A stretch of 64,000 nucleotides of DNA from Circinella minor (Eukaryota; Mucoromycota; Mucoromycetes; Mucorales; Lichtheimiaceae): assembly GCA_016758965.1 (NCBI GenBank), contig JAEPRB010000162.1, positions 28,276-92,275 on the forward strand, read 5' to 3'. Below are positions 49,229 to 60,449 of this stretch, piece after piece. Both the position numbers and the translations under genes were made by a program. Under the pieces are notes generated by a model that worked only from the letters and a program-made list of their open reading frames with translations, had not been told where the DNA came from and did no database searches. Positions within the stretch are counted from its first letter, which is position 1. Every line of letters starts with the position of its first letter.

Positions 49229-50160
49229 TTGAAATTTTCTTATTATATAAAATATGCTTCTAATATGGTCTTTCAAGAATATCATTCTTCTTTAAATAAA
49301 AATGATATAAAAAAATATAAAGAATTATTACAAGATGAAATTGATAAATTAATTTTAAATGAATGGCAGTTTGTAAATGAAAATTGGAAAAAAAAAAGCA
49401 AAATAATTGTAAACATTGTACTGAATTAAAATATATAAAATATATAGATAATATTAAGAAAGAATTAGTAAATAAATTAGGATACGTATACTTCAGTTTT
49501 CTTCTTTTTAACAAAATTATATACAAATAAAGATTATCCTTCTCCGTATTTTTGAAATAGAAAAAGGTTTATATTTAACTTACCTATCATTTAGTTTCAG
49601 GTATAACAAGTAAAGATATGAAAAGAAATCTACCCTATGCATCATTTTATAAATTTTATAAAGAATTCTGGATTACAAATTATGAACATTTAGATAAATA
49701 TGTTAATTTATGCTTAAAAATATGTTTTCAAATATTAAAATAAGAATTTACTCTGCACTAATAAAAAATCCTAAAATTTTTAAAAAATATTACTTTAATG
49801 CTTGATGAACATGATAGTACTATAGAATATGATAAACCTGATATATCACAACGAAAAAGATGGTCTTATAAGTTAAAGACAGCAGGATTAAGAACACAAA
49901 TTTTAACAGATATTAATACGTAATTTTATAATTTCAGTTTCAGAAAGTAAATTATGTGGTATAAGTAGTAATGGAGGTATATTTCTTAATATGAAAATTA
50001 ATAATAAAATAGATAAAAGAGATGTTATAGCAGTTGATGGATGTTATACTTTATTTGTAAATCAATTTGAAAATTTTTGTAAAGGTAAAAATATAAAATT
50101 AAGTGATAATACGTAATTTTTTTATTCTATTAGAAAAGAACCCAATGAAGAATTAAATAC
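49229..50160 (+). mobile_element. Decayed DDE transposase (probably Harbinger/HARBI1-like)
   Basis: Plus-strand reading in shifting frames gives MVFQEYHSSLNKNDIKKYKE, ITSKDMKRNLPYASFYKFYK, LDEHDSTIEYDKPDISQRKR, WSYKLKTAGLRTQILTDIN, SVSESKLCGISSNGGIFLNM and RDVIAVDGCYTLFVNQFENF. The KRWSYKLKTAGLRTQ...TDIN and later VAVDGGY-like blocks resemble DDE_Tnp_4 (HARBI1-type) transposases, which are abundant in glomeromycotan genomes. That match is from memory. At least three frame changes or stops break it. The AT content is higher than in neighbouring genes even for this genome. It may be related to the autonomous source of the MITE at 11.3 kb, but nothing here proves that. Confidence 0.5.
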
Positions 50161-50234
50161 TGTGTGGGTATTTTCAACTCTCACAGTGGGTCTGAGACCA
50201 AGGTCTGATAAATTTAGCAGGACTTCAGACCCAC
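50161..50234. repeat. Short inverted repeat with a GTGGGTCTGA stem
   Basis: GTGGGTCTGAG at 50186-50196 pairs with CTTCAGACCCAC at 50223-50234 around a loop of about 26 nt. Just before it, TGTGGGTATTTTCAA (from 50163) resembles, in inverted orientation, the sequence near 54300-54325 beyond the Crypton gene. It may be an end of a mobile unit. Confidence 0.5.
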
Positions 50235-50916
50235 GATGAAATTTCCTCTGTTGAGTCTGTTCCTGAAAAAAAAATTAAAAATTGTGAATAAATTCACTTA
50301 ATAAAATATGAGTTTCTGAGGTTGTTGTCCATGTTTAAACCTTCCAAAATTTGTCCCGGACATCATACATTGCTTTTTTTTTTTACCAGTGTGATCATAA
50401 CATTTCAATGCCGAGAAAGTATTTTGAAGCATAACCCGACAGATATACAGAAGAAAATTTAATGTCTGATTTACTTTCAACATTCACGAAATGGAATCTT
50501 TATGGCATGTTGGAAGCCACAGAAGCTAACCATCAGAATGTAGAATATTGCTTTTAAAATGAGAAAACAGGAAGATATAATAAAAAAAATGACTCTAATA
50601 TAACAGTACTTGCTTTCTTTGATGTTTCTCTTTATAACTTGTACTTTTTTTAAGTACTGGGAACTTTTACCAAACTTGAACAACTAGCTAGACCACATCA
50701 ACAAATATTTTCATTGCTGGTTGAAATGGCTGTTTCATGCAAATCAAACACTTTCTAAAATAATTTATCACGTGTATAAAGCTACTCCTTCTCTTAAAAA
50801 TTTGGACTATAGTAGGTACAATCGGATGTCAGCTAAAACCATTTCGAAGGAAGTTTTCAAATATTATTGCTTGTGGAATAAACTATCAAATTCTTTAATT
50901 TAACTTTCAGATTAAA

Positions 50917-50957
50917 AACTGTTCATTTTATATGCAGTTTGTATAAAATGAACAGTT
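50917..50957. repeat. Perfect 16-bp hairpin
   Basis: AACTGTTCATTTTATA and its exact reverse complement flank a 9-nt loop (TGCAGTTTG). No terminator-like T run or coding context explains it. It could be a foldback scar or a transposon subterminal repeat. Confidence 0.85.
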
Positions 50958-51537
50958 GAATAGACCATGAAAATATTTCTATTACTTTTTAGTAAAATAC
51001 ATAATTCAGGAAGGAGGTAAAAGTCGTGAGGATGATAAAGTGAAAAAAGCTTTATGCAGATTAAAGATACAGAGATCAGAAAATATCATTTTTTCAAACA
51101 TCTAAATAAGGAGAATACAGTGAAGTGGATGGTAGAGTATTGTGTTGTTACGGCCCGTTCGGATCATTTTTAATAGAATAAAAAGAAATTATAATAGATT
51201 CCGAGTTAAAGATTCAAGAGAAAAAGAAATAAAAGGGCGGTTTTTTATTTCCAAGAAATTCAATAGGTCAAATATGTACGTAGTCAGGAAATGAGTTTAT
51301 TTTAAATAAAATGAAGAGTGTGAAAGAATTGTTATTTTGCAAGGAAGAGAAGAAACTATCCTATTTATACTAAATATTTAAGTATATATTTTTTTAATCC
51401 GAATCCAATTTGAAGTAAAAATGGACAAAGATAAATTTAATTATTACTCCTTGTAAATAAAATACTTCTGGTACTGGTTTATTTAATATAATGAGAATAC
51501 GTAGTACTATAATAATAATAAAGTTGTTATATTGATA

Positions 51538-51625
51538 AAAAAAATATAAGAGAGAGGAAAAGAGAAAGAGAAAGAGAAAGAGAGAGGAAGAGAGAAAGAG
51601 ATACAAAACCCAAAGAGAGAGGTAA
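51538..51625. repeat. Polypurine GAGAAA/GAGAGG tract
   Basis: An AAGAGAGAGGAAAAGAGAAA-type sequence continues for about 85 bases with almost no pyrimidines on the plus strand. About 45 bp later it is followed by TTTGTTTGTGTTTGTG repeats and a T run of more than 25. Long mirror purine tracts can form triplex DNA. Here it sits just downstream of the Crypton stop. Confidence 0.8.
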
Positions 51626-51707
51626 CAATATGAAAAAAAAAAGAAATCTATTAGGAATTATGTTTTTTGTTTGTGTTTGTGTTTATGTTTGTGTTTATGG
51701 TTTTTTT

Positions 51708-51739
<32 letters not shown>

Positions 51740-51897
51740 TGTAAATTTGTTTTGCTACGATTGTATAGATTATGGAAAGTTGTACGTATGTAAGTAGTAT
51801 GTAGTAATCGGGAGAGTAGATAATGAAAATATTGGAGCTTAATAATTGAAAGTACAGTAATGAGAAATGAGTAATTGAAATAATAAATAAAAAGAAA

Positions 51898-54182
51898 TCA
51901 CTGTTGTTCTTTATGTTGTTCTGATATTTTTTTGGTTAGTTTGTCTATACTTATTTTTAAATCACGTCTTGTATCTTCCAAGACTTGTGCTGCGTCAGAA
52001 AAAGAGATATGCCGATCATTTGCTATTCTCTTTACTTCTTCATAAATTATCTTCCGTCTGCTGAAGAACCTTGACTCCGTACTATTCTTTCTCCACTTCG
52101 TCTTATATTTATCTTCAAGGCTTCGAACAGAAGGATTCCCCGCAACTCCATGGTCATACTCACGCCATACATCAGTAACTGTACAAAACTTTCGATTTAA
52201 AGTGTACTGTGGAGGAGATGATGATGATAGTGATGATGATATAGATGATGATGGTACAGATGATGATGGTAGAGAGGGACTATCATCTGCAAAAGTATGG
52301 TCACTGCTATCTTGGGCTACCTCTCCTGCTGTAGTGATCATACCTTGTTCATGGAAGTTTGTAGGAGTTCGTGATAAGTACAGTGGATTTGAAAAAATGC
52401 CATTCACAGCTTCCGTGACATTTGCAAATCCTGCTTGTTGTGATGCATTCAGATTATTGATGGTGTTTTTAATACCATCAATGTCACCCGATATATTTCC
52501 GAGCGATGCTCGCAGGATGTTGGTGAGATGGGGCAAGACCCGTTCAATCTGCACATTGAGCGGCTCTTCTGCTTCATTGACACTTACAAGCTGAGAAGAG
52601 AGGTCAATCTCATATTGCTTGTATAATGGATTATCAAAGATCGCATGGCTCCACAGAAAATGAGTAGGGTGCTGCTGCTTTAATACAACAGAGTCCTTAA
52701 TATTTAAAAATAGTCAAGTTAGAAAATCAAATCAATAATAGCACAATTATGTATAGTATATAGAAGTTATTACCTGCAAGAAAACAATGCGTAAATATTT
52801 TAAAAGTACTAAAAAATTTGGACCAGCCAAATCTTTTTGTACGGCACCACGTTCAAACATATTTTCCCAATATTCTATCTTGGGGAATATGAGTCTTTGC
52901 AACTCCTGAGGTGGGTCTACTGCAGAACGTGGCAACCAGAAAGCACCAGCTTTTTGTGAATAAAAACCAGCTAACGCACGCATAGCTTGCTTTGGCAAGC
53001 TTGTCAGGTAGCATCCCACCATTCTATCAGAGCCCCATCTCCCAATTCGCCGCTGCTCATTATCTGGAACGTCCTGGTCCGCAATAGCGCGAAGAGCACT
53101 TCCTCGGTTTATGTGTGTTATTTTGCTCGAGTTAACACCAACTGCATTAAGCGCTTCCATATAGCCATCCCGCTGAGTATTGTAGGTAATTGGTTTGGTA
53201 CGATCTAATCCTTTTAGAACATGGATATCATACCAATCTTGACGTGCTGTGAACTCAGGGAATGACTCGTTTTCCATGTGCCACCTGCAAAAAAAATGGA
53301 AGGCCATAGCGCCTAATGGGCACACCTCCACACTGCGGTGTCGTATAGCAGCACCATACTCTAAACGCCCATGTTGGTTTGTCTTCCCCTTATTCATCGT
53401 AATAACAAGCGAGATGCATTTAGATGGTCCTTCATCCGCAAGTTCAGTAGAGAACAAATCAGGCAACTGCATCATCCGCTTGGTTTCGCCACGACCAAGG
53501 ATAGCATGTCCCAATAAAAAATCCAATCGGTTGCGTAAATGATGCGGTGTGTTACGATTGAACTGGTATCGAGAAATAAGTCTCAATTCATCAAGAGTAT
53601 AACCATCATTGATGGTGTTAGTACCACGATCTTCATATTCAATTCTTCGTCTGATAGCATTTTCTCGGTCGTAGTCACTGAGAAGGTTTTTAACAAGAGT
53701 ACCACGAGCTGGTGGATTCTTGTTACCAAGTACAGCAGCCTGTACAGTTTGTAATGCTCCAACGGCCTTGGCATATCCTGCTAAGGATTCTTTTCCCAGT
53801 CGCTTAGCTTTACCATCTGGTAATTTACTTCTTTTATTTTTAATATTGCCAGTTCTCGACACTTCTCTTAAGAAAGCAACCAGTTTGGCTTCACTGACAG
53901 TGTTTCCATCCTCAAATTCTTGTTTGGCACACCACACCTATATTATTACATCATACAAAAAAAAATATCATAGAAAATGCATAAATAATCAAGTAGTAAA
54001 TTATCTACTATTAAAATTACAATCACAGAAAAACTACAACGAACCTCCCAGTGAGCTTGACGCAATTTATATAAATTTTTTGTATTCAAAGATAAATTTC
54101 CAAGGTGCTTCTCCATAGCCTCCTTGACCTCTTTTTCAAGATATGATTGATTATGATTGTTGATATTTGAAGATGAAGACAT
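51898..54182 (-). CDS. Crypton-type tyrosine recombinase with Ndc10-like core and GCR1_C domain
   Basis: Exons 54182-54045, 53937-52774 and 52695-51898 give 699 residues with frame kept. The core resembles the tyrosine recombinase of fungal Cryptons, related to the CBF3/Ndc10 domain. Candidate catalytic residues all appear in order: Arg 195 in HAILGRGETKR, Lys 229/231 in MNKGKTNQHGR, His 321-x-x-Arg 324 in THINRGSALR, Trp 347 in IGRWGSDRM (the His/Trp position) and Tyr 356 in VGCYLTSLP. A Ser-rich linker leads to a GCR1_C DNA-binding domain at about 605-670: VTDVWREYDHGVAGNPSV, LEDKYKTKWRKNSTE and FFSRRKIIYEEVKR. No stop or frameshift is present. Codon use is markedly less AT-rich than the flanks, which suggests a foreign or mobile origin. 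It could be a domesticated gene, but the repeat-rich setting favours a transposon. Element ends are not defined. Confidence 0.82.
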
Positions 54183-54221
54183 GATAAATTTAATGGAAGT
54201 AAATAATACAAGAAAAAAGCC

Positions 54222-54252
<31 letters not shown>

Positions 54253-54270
54253 TTATTTTAATAGTTCTTT

Positions 54271-54440
54271 ATGGATATTAAGTGGGGTTTATCAAATAAG
54301 ACCCACATTGAAAAATACCACAGGTATTTTCAGCGGTTTCTATGTCGCCGCTGCAAAATACCATGTAATTTTTTCAGTCCCAAGCCAAAATTAATTCAAG
54401 ACCCAATCTTAATTTTTCAGACCCAAACCCAAAATACTGT
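54271..54440. repeat. Inverted repeat and GACCCA-rich repeats upstream of the Crypton gene
   Basis: GGTATTTTCAGCGG at 54323-54336 pairs with CCGCTGCAAAATACC at 54348-54362 as an imperfect hairpin. Around it, short words recur: AAGACCCACATT, TTTTTTCAGTCCCAAGCC, TTCAAGACCCAATC and TTTTTCAGACCCAAACCC. They look like a degenerate array and share the GGGTCTGA core (inverted) with 50186-50234 on the other side of the Crypton. Confidence 0.55.
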
Positions 54441-57400
54441 TGTGTTACAGCTTATTCTAATATTTTCCCCTACCACTTGTGTCACGTGATTTGCTCCATC
54501 TATGCTTGAGAACTCCGATATGTAGTTTTCATCTTTCAATTTTGTCTCTTGCCTAGCCAAAATGGTCAGAAATAGGCTATAACCGACCAACTTTGGCAAG
54601 CTTCAACTTTTTTTTAAAACATTTTTACAACTTTCTAAACTTTAATAATTGTTTATAACAAGCTTAAAAATGATACTTAAAGTGTGTATTTATAAAATAT
54701 TGATTTAGTGTAAAGCTGAAGCTTCTAGAAATCAGTGGAAATTATTGGTGATTACAAGTGAAATGCACCATATAAATCGTGTGGTGGACCAGGAGTAAAG
54801 TTGGGGCTTTTGTATTTTTTTATAACGGTTCTCGCCTGGTACTAATTAACTTTTGTGCCATTCTTATTGTTGTTTACTTTATTCACCAGTTGGATTGAAG
54901 CATGAATGGTTAAGATAATTCAATAGAGGATTAGTTATATAAATTCAAAAGTATAAGGGGTTACGAATAAGAAAAAAGGATTATGATATGATTATAATTA
55001 GAGCTATCGATTCTTTTTATTTATGATGATTGAATATCACCACCACGTCGACAGTTTTTTATTTTATTCGTTATTCTTCAACATTACGATCAACGCGATC
55101 CTTTTTGTTTATCATCATCCAAGATCATCACCATGACAATAACCTCTTTTTTATTATTTACTTGCTATTCTTCAACATCATGAGTTAATACTATCAATTC
55201 TTTTTCTTCAATAGCATTCAATATCACCATGTAGACAATAACTGTTTTTTTATTATCACAAATACATTCGACTTCTATTTTAGTAGCCATCTAAATATTA
55301 CGAGGACCTATATCTCATCAACAACTATGTGATTATATATTGATTATATCTTAGCTTCAATATGTTGATAGTTTAAACTATACATAAAAATAAGTCATTA
55401 TACTAGATAATGATGCATACTTAAAAAAATAAAGATGTTATGATTATACGATATATATATACACGCACGTTAAGAAAATTGAGGTGTAAAACCCAGTTTT
55501 TTTCTGTTATCTCTGGTTCCGTGGATTTATGGTGAAAATTTATAAAATACCTAAAATTCACAGAACCAAAATATACAGATGAAAACCGACACAAACCGAA
55601 AAGTACAGTGGATTACATAAGTTTACAGAACCAAAATATACATGTTATATCAATAGAATTAAATAAAATAAAAGGAGACGTACGTAAATAAGTCAACGAG
55701 ACCCGAAAGAACAATAATTGGACTGAAGTTTATTAAAATAAAATATTATCTCTATTTATATGAATCTTATTATCGGTGGGATATACTGATATGTGTATAT
55801 GTAAGATTTATATTTGTCATGGCCGTGTGAATTATGAATATAAGATTAATGGTATTAAGATTAGACTTTGAGCGGTTGACGATATGATATATCTACGCAG
55901 CTGTTATCTATATCATTATAGAAGATGGACTTCTGTGTTCTTACAAATCATGATCCAAATAGGGAGGAAATACACGAAATGTCAGCAAGCATAATTAAAG
56001 ATACGCTATACTTTAATAATTAAAATGACAAATAATTAACTTTATGAGATTTATGTGTTGGAAAACATCTTTTATTTAAAAGGTTAATCAGGGAGAGCAT
56101 TCTCACGATGTTTGTATTTGTTTGTGTGAAACAATAGCAACCTCTGTATAAACAAAACTCTTTAACCAGGTTGCTATAAAAAAAATCACTGGGCAAAAAA
56201 AAATTGTACCAGCTACTATTTTTTTTTGATAGTGTCGTGTAACAAATAAGATAAGATACAAATGCAATGAGCTTCTGATGCTATTGTAAAATGTCTATAC
56301 AAAATGCGAAACGAAATTGTTGAGTAAAGATTCACTCGTCCTTCTCATACGTAAATACAATCAATCTCTAGCATAAACATAAAATAAACATAGGGTTTGA
56401 TGAAAAAAAATACAGTTCTGTCCAGTACACTGGTTAACGTCGAAATATTGAAATTGAATGACAAAGAGTTTTATTACGCTAAAAAAAACTGTATTATTAT
56501 TTTTGTACGTAATATTATATGATCATACGATAAGAAAAAGCTACTAAAATTATGGTGTTTATACAGTAATAAATAAAAATGTACTACTATTATTTCATTT
56601 TACAATGTAGTAATAAATGTGTGATATGAAAAAAAAGCAGCGCCGAAGAACCAACTGCTGTGCGCTCTGTTCGTTATTATATGCAATATGTTTGATAACG
56701 CTCGCACTGTGGTTATCTCAAAGATTACCAATGGCATTATATATTTCCAGCAAAGAGAGTATTCCAAAAATAAATCCTTAATCCCTTCTTCATGCAGTAT
56801 TTATCAATACTCTTATCAATACTCTCACTTGTAGTCTCCGTTTTAAATTCACAAATTTAGTTAACAACCATTATATATCTGTACGAACAGGCCTAAGCCT
56901 AACATCTTTAGCGACATACAAAAAAAGGGCGACTTGATAAGAGCGACGCAGTTGCAACTTGATGAGACTTGAACAGGCTTAAACCCAGCATTTCTAGCAA
57001 CATACAGACAAAGCATTTTGATTATATAGCGATCATGGCGAAATTGAAAAAAGACGAGAACTTCGTAAGTAAAAATTGTCAACACATTGAAGAATCCATT
57101 AGTATAACTTACAGAAATGAATAAATATATTTATGTAATCGTTTAAAGCCTTGATACTTTTAAGAACAAACCAACTGTGAAGGTCACACAACCCTGCTAC
57201 TAAAGTTTTGCCGACAAAGTCAAACCAGACAAAGTCTCAAAATTCCTGGACGGATACCTTTAAAAACAAACCAGCGGTAAAGGCCACACATCCCTGCTAC
57301 TAAAGTTTTGCAGACAAAGTCAAACCAGACAAAGTCCCAAAACTCCAGGACGGATACCTTTAAGAACAAACCAACAGTAAAAACCAATCGAACATCTTTG

Positions 57401-58356
57401 GCTGTGACACGGATGCTCAGTCGACCATGTTCTAATTATGTAGCGACCATGGGAGATTGAAGGGGATGAGAACTTCATCATATAAGCAACAATTGCCAAC
57501 ACATTGAACGTTGATTCTTATAACTTTTAAAAGAAAGGAATAAATATACCTACATAATAGTTTAGATTACTGAATGCTTTAAAGAAAAGAAGCGGGCCAA
57601 AATGAAAGAGTACTAAAAACTAAAAACTAAAAACAAAAAGGATCAAAGAAGCGTGACTTTACGAGGAGCCACATTTTGATTGGTCCGTTATTTTTAAAGT
57701 AATAGTAGACGCCAGGTAACGCAGGATGAAAATAAAGGATTTGCTTTGCTGTTGTTCAGTGACAAGACTCAATGGGTTTTTCTGGGATGATTTAGAGACA
57801 GTCGACAGTATGTATTGCTATTTGCTTATATTTGGAACTATATTTGTCTTATACAATACAGTTTTTTTAACTGATATACTTTTAATTTAATAAGCTACGT
57901 AGGGCGATTGTGAAAAATATCTCAAAATGAGAAGTATAACGCTGCTTTTATGTATTTAAAACCTATTCCTTCTACAACTAATGCCTTTTGATTGGGTACA
58001 TCAATATATTATCTGACAACGGCTATAACGATCACCGTAACCAGTTCTGTTTATTTATTATCATTCGACATGTCATATGACACACGTCACACACTCCTTC
58101 ATCAAATAAAACACAAAAATAATCTCAATGGGTTGCTTTCTAAATACACAAATAATGATTCTACCACAATGACACTTTATAGTAAATATACAAATATAAA
58201 AATCAAACATAATTTATTTATTAACAATCATATAATACACAGTTTTTACAAATACAGGAAAATACACATCTAATATATATGTATAACTTAGTTGTAATAG
58301 AATAATTATCTCTATATCTTTTTATCATCACATTTTATTATTTTCATATAATAAAA
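54441..58356. other. Gene-poor repeat-rich region
   Basis: About 3.9 kb has no supportable gene. It contains the first copy of a diverged dispersed repeat (54822-54990), direct repeats of ACAGAACCAAAATATACA near 55560 and 55624, a 10-bp hairpin ATAGCAACCT/AGGTTGCTAT at 56134-56177, and the tandem repeats at 57.0-57.5 kb. Short frames here are repeat shadows. Confidence 0.5.
57019..57540. repeat. 100-bp tandem repeat (three copies) within a larger diverged duplication
   Basis: A unit beginning GATACYTTTAARAACAAACC starts at 57153, 57253 and 57353. The first two copies are full and the third is partial, each about 100 bp, with the shared words GACAAAGTCAAACCAGACAA and CTGCTACTAAAGTTTTGC. Outside this, GATTATATAGCGATCATGG at 57020 and AATTATGTAGCGACCATGG at 57434 mark a second duplication offset by about 415 bp that reaches the AAYTGYCAACACATTGAA words. 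This is layered local duplication with moderate divergence. Confidence 0.8.
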
Positions 58357-58817
58357 GGGAATTGCTACGGACACCCCAAAAACATACTATATTAGGTAAT
58401 TTCAGCTCTTACGGACACCCCACTTTTATATTTTTTCAAGGGCACACAACAAATTGATATAATCACATCGTATCCAGCCATTTATACACTATCTATACAG
58501 CTATTATCGTTATACGACTTATAAATGTTTATGAAACTTATATTATTACGTAGCCCGACTTTTTATAATAGCAATTAATATTTCTTATGGTTTCTTACTA
58601 TATCCATTTATGTACACAAATGAGAATTGTAGGCCTTATGAAATCAAGACAAAAAAGGAATCATATATACTTTTAATGTTACATATGAGCGGTCAAACAA
58701 GCGCTATTGGTGTTGACAACGCTGTTACTATAGTTTATATGGTCTAAGAACTTATTTGATAACTGTTTATTTGTGGGGTGTCCGTAAGCAAAATATGGGG
58801 TGTCCGTAGCAATTCCC
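58357..58817. mobile_element. 461-bp MITE with 9-bp target-site duplication
   Basis: The left end reads GGGAATTGCTACGGACACCC and the right end is its exact reverse complement, giving at least 22 bp of perfect terminal inverted repeat. ATAATAAAA directly abuts both ends (58348-58356 and 58818-58826) as a perfect 9-bp duplication. A second inverted pair lies just inside: CTTACGGACACCCCAC near 58412 and its complement near 58775. The interior is AT-rich and non-coding. A 9-bp duplication with GGG termini suits a Mutator-like (MULE) or Merlin-like element, and the family is not settled. Perfect ends and duplication mean the insertion is young. Confidence 0.85.
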
Positions 58818-60449
58818 ATAATAAAATACCTGAAAGATTCTCACAAGACTTATACTCTGTTATCATTTTATTCTTATCTTATTTTCCTGTTAATCCATAT
58901 TCATAAATATTTCACGACACAGCCGATCCGTTTTATACTCTGCCTTCCCATATACACGATTTATATAGCCAGTTCTTTTTAGTTATTATTATCCAGCACT
59001 GTCAATAAATTCCCTTTTTTTTATCATTCAACATAACGATCACCGCCACTATTATCATTTTTTGTTTAATTTTGTTGAACATTATTAATTATTATTCTTC
59101 AATATCATATTCATCGGCACAACAAACCGTTTTGGTTTACTTTTAGGTTTACTGTAGTAATTATAAAATCGATTATTCTTTTTTTTATTCCCAACGGCCA
59201 CTTTTATTTTCTCATTCATTTACCTACTAATACATTCTATACCACTTATTTCAGCTACTAATTAACATGTCTTATCAAGAATGGGTGAATTATGCTTAAA
59301 ATATAATTTGATTATAGAATATAAACAGTGCTTCTATTAAAATCTTCGCCTTTTTTCCATGTTATCTCATAAACTAGTTATTTTCGTTACTTTTCCATGT
59401 TCCTTGACTCATGAACTTGAGATCCATCTTATTCTTATTTCCATTTAACTCTTTTCCATTGAAGCACATATCGTCTTATCCAACTTCTCGTGTTGAGAAA
59501 AATAAGTGTGCTGATATTCACAAAGTCTATTGATTGCTACTGAAAATTATAATAAATGAGATAAAATATACACCCCTTTCTTTAACCTTTTTCTTTGTTT
59601 ATCATAGCAATAAATTTTAAACTCTATTATTTCATCTTTTTTTATATTTGTAATCAAACGCCATCTTCTAATTCACGTTGCATATATTATTATTTATTAT
59701 AAATCGAGAATGAATGGGCAGTGAACAACATTTATATGATAGACATCAACAAGAAAAAAAACGTATGGTCCCATAATAAAATAAGCAATTGTATATATAC
59801 AACAAAAGACGAACGGATCTCAACACATCTGCTTAACAATTTTGTCCTTTTAATATTTAAGGCAGATCTATACCATTATAAAAGAAAGTTAGTATAATTC
59901 TTGCGGTGATGGGGAGACTTTAATGCTGTTCTTTTTTTTATAACGCGTTCTGACCTGATAATAATAAACTGCGCTATTGTTATTTTTACACCACCTGTAT
60001 TAAAATATGAATAACTTGGAGAACTCACTAGACAATTAGCTATGCAAGTACAAAAGTATAAAGTGTGACGAATAAGAAAAAGGATTATAGCATTTTAATA
60101 TCTTTATGGTTACTTTTATTACAATTAATACCACTGTTGCTTTTTTATTACCAATGAATATCGTTATCACAACGACTGTTTTTTTATTTTATTGTATTCA
60201 ACATCATAATCATCACCATGGACTCTTTGTATATTTCTACGATAAGAAGAATTATTATATTTATTTTTCAAAGTAGCCAAATGTGCGAAAAAGGAGTTTT
60301 ATTTGAGGTTAAAATTTGACCACATTGGGCAATTTACTGTATACAACGTGCTTTTTTTACCAAGTTTAAAATCATTTTGTTCTTTTATTCTGTTCGTGAA
60401 AGATCAACTATGTTTAGAAAATTTGAGTTAGTGTCAAAGTAAAATATTA
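58818..60449. other. Intergenic, with the second copy of a diverged repeat at 59939-60100
   Basis: There is no gene. The stretch from ATAACGCGTTCTGACCTG to TGACGAATAAGAAAAAGGAT resembles 54822-54990 (ATAACGGTTCTCGCCTGG to TACGAATAAGAAAAAAGGAT). Loose TTCAACATCA/ATCACC words also recur at 55.1, 59.0 and 60.2 kb. Confidence 0.5.

Larger units (their letters stand above)
50235..51897. other. Intergenic between the transposase relic and the Crypton gene
   Basis: About 1.7 kb has no assignable gene. Short frames such as ILEGLNMDNN-type words on the minus strand and SLKNLDYSRYNRMSAKTISK on the plus strand look faintly coding but do not connect. A perfect hairpin and a polypurine tract inside it are listed separately. 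Confidence 0.4.
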
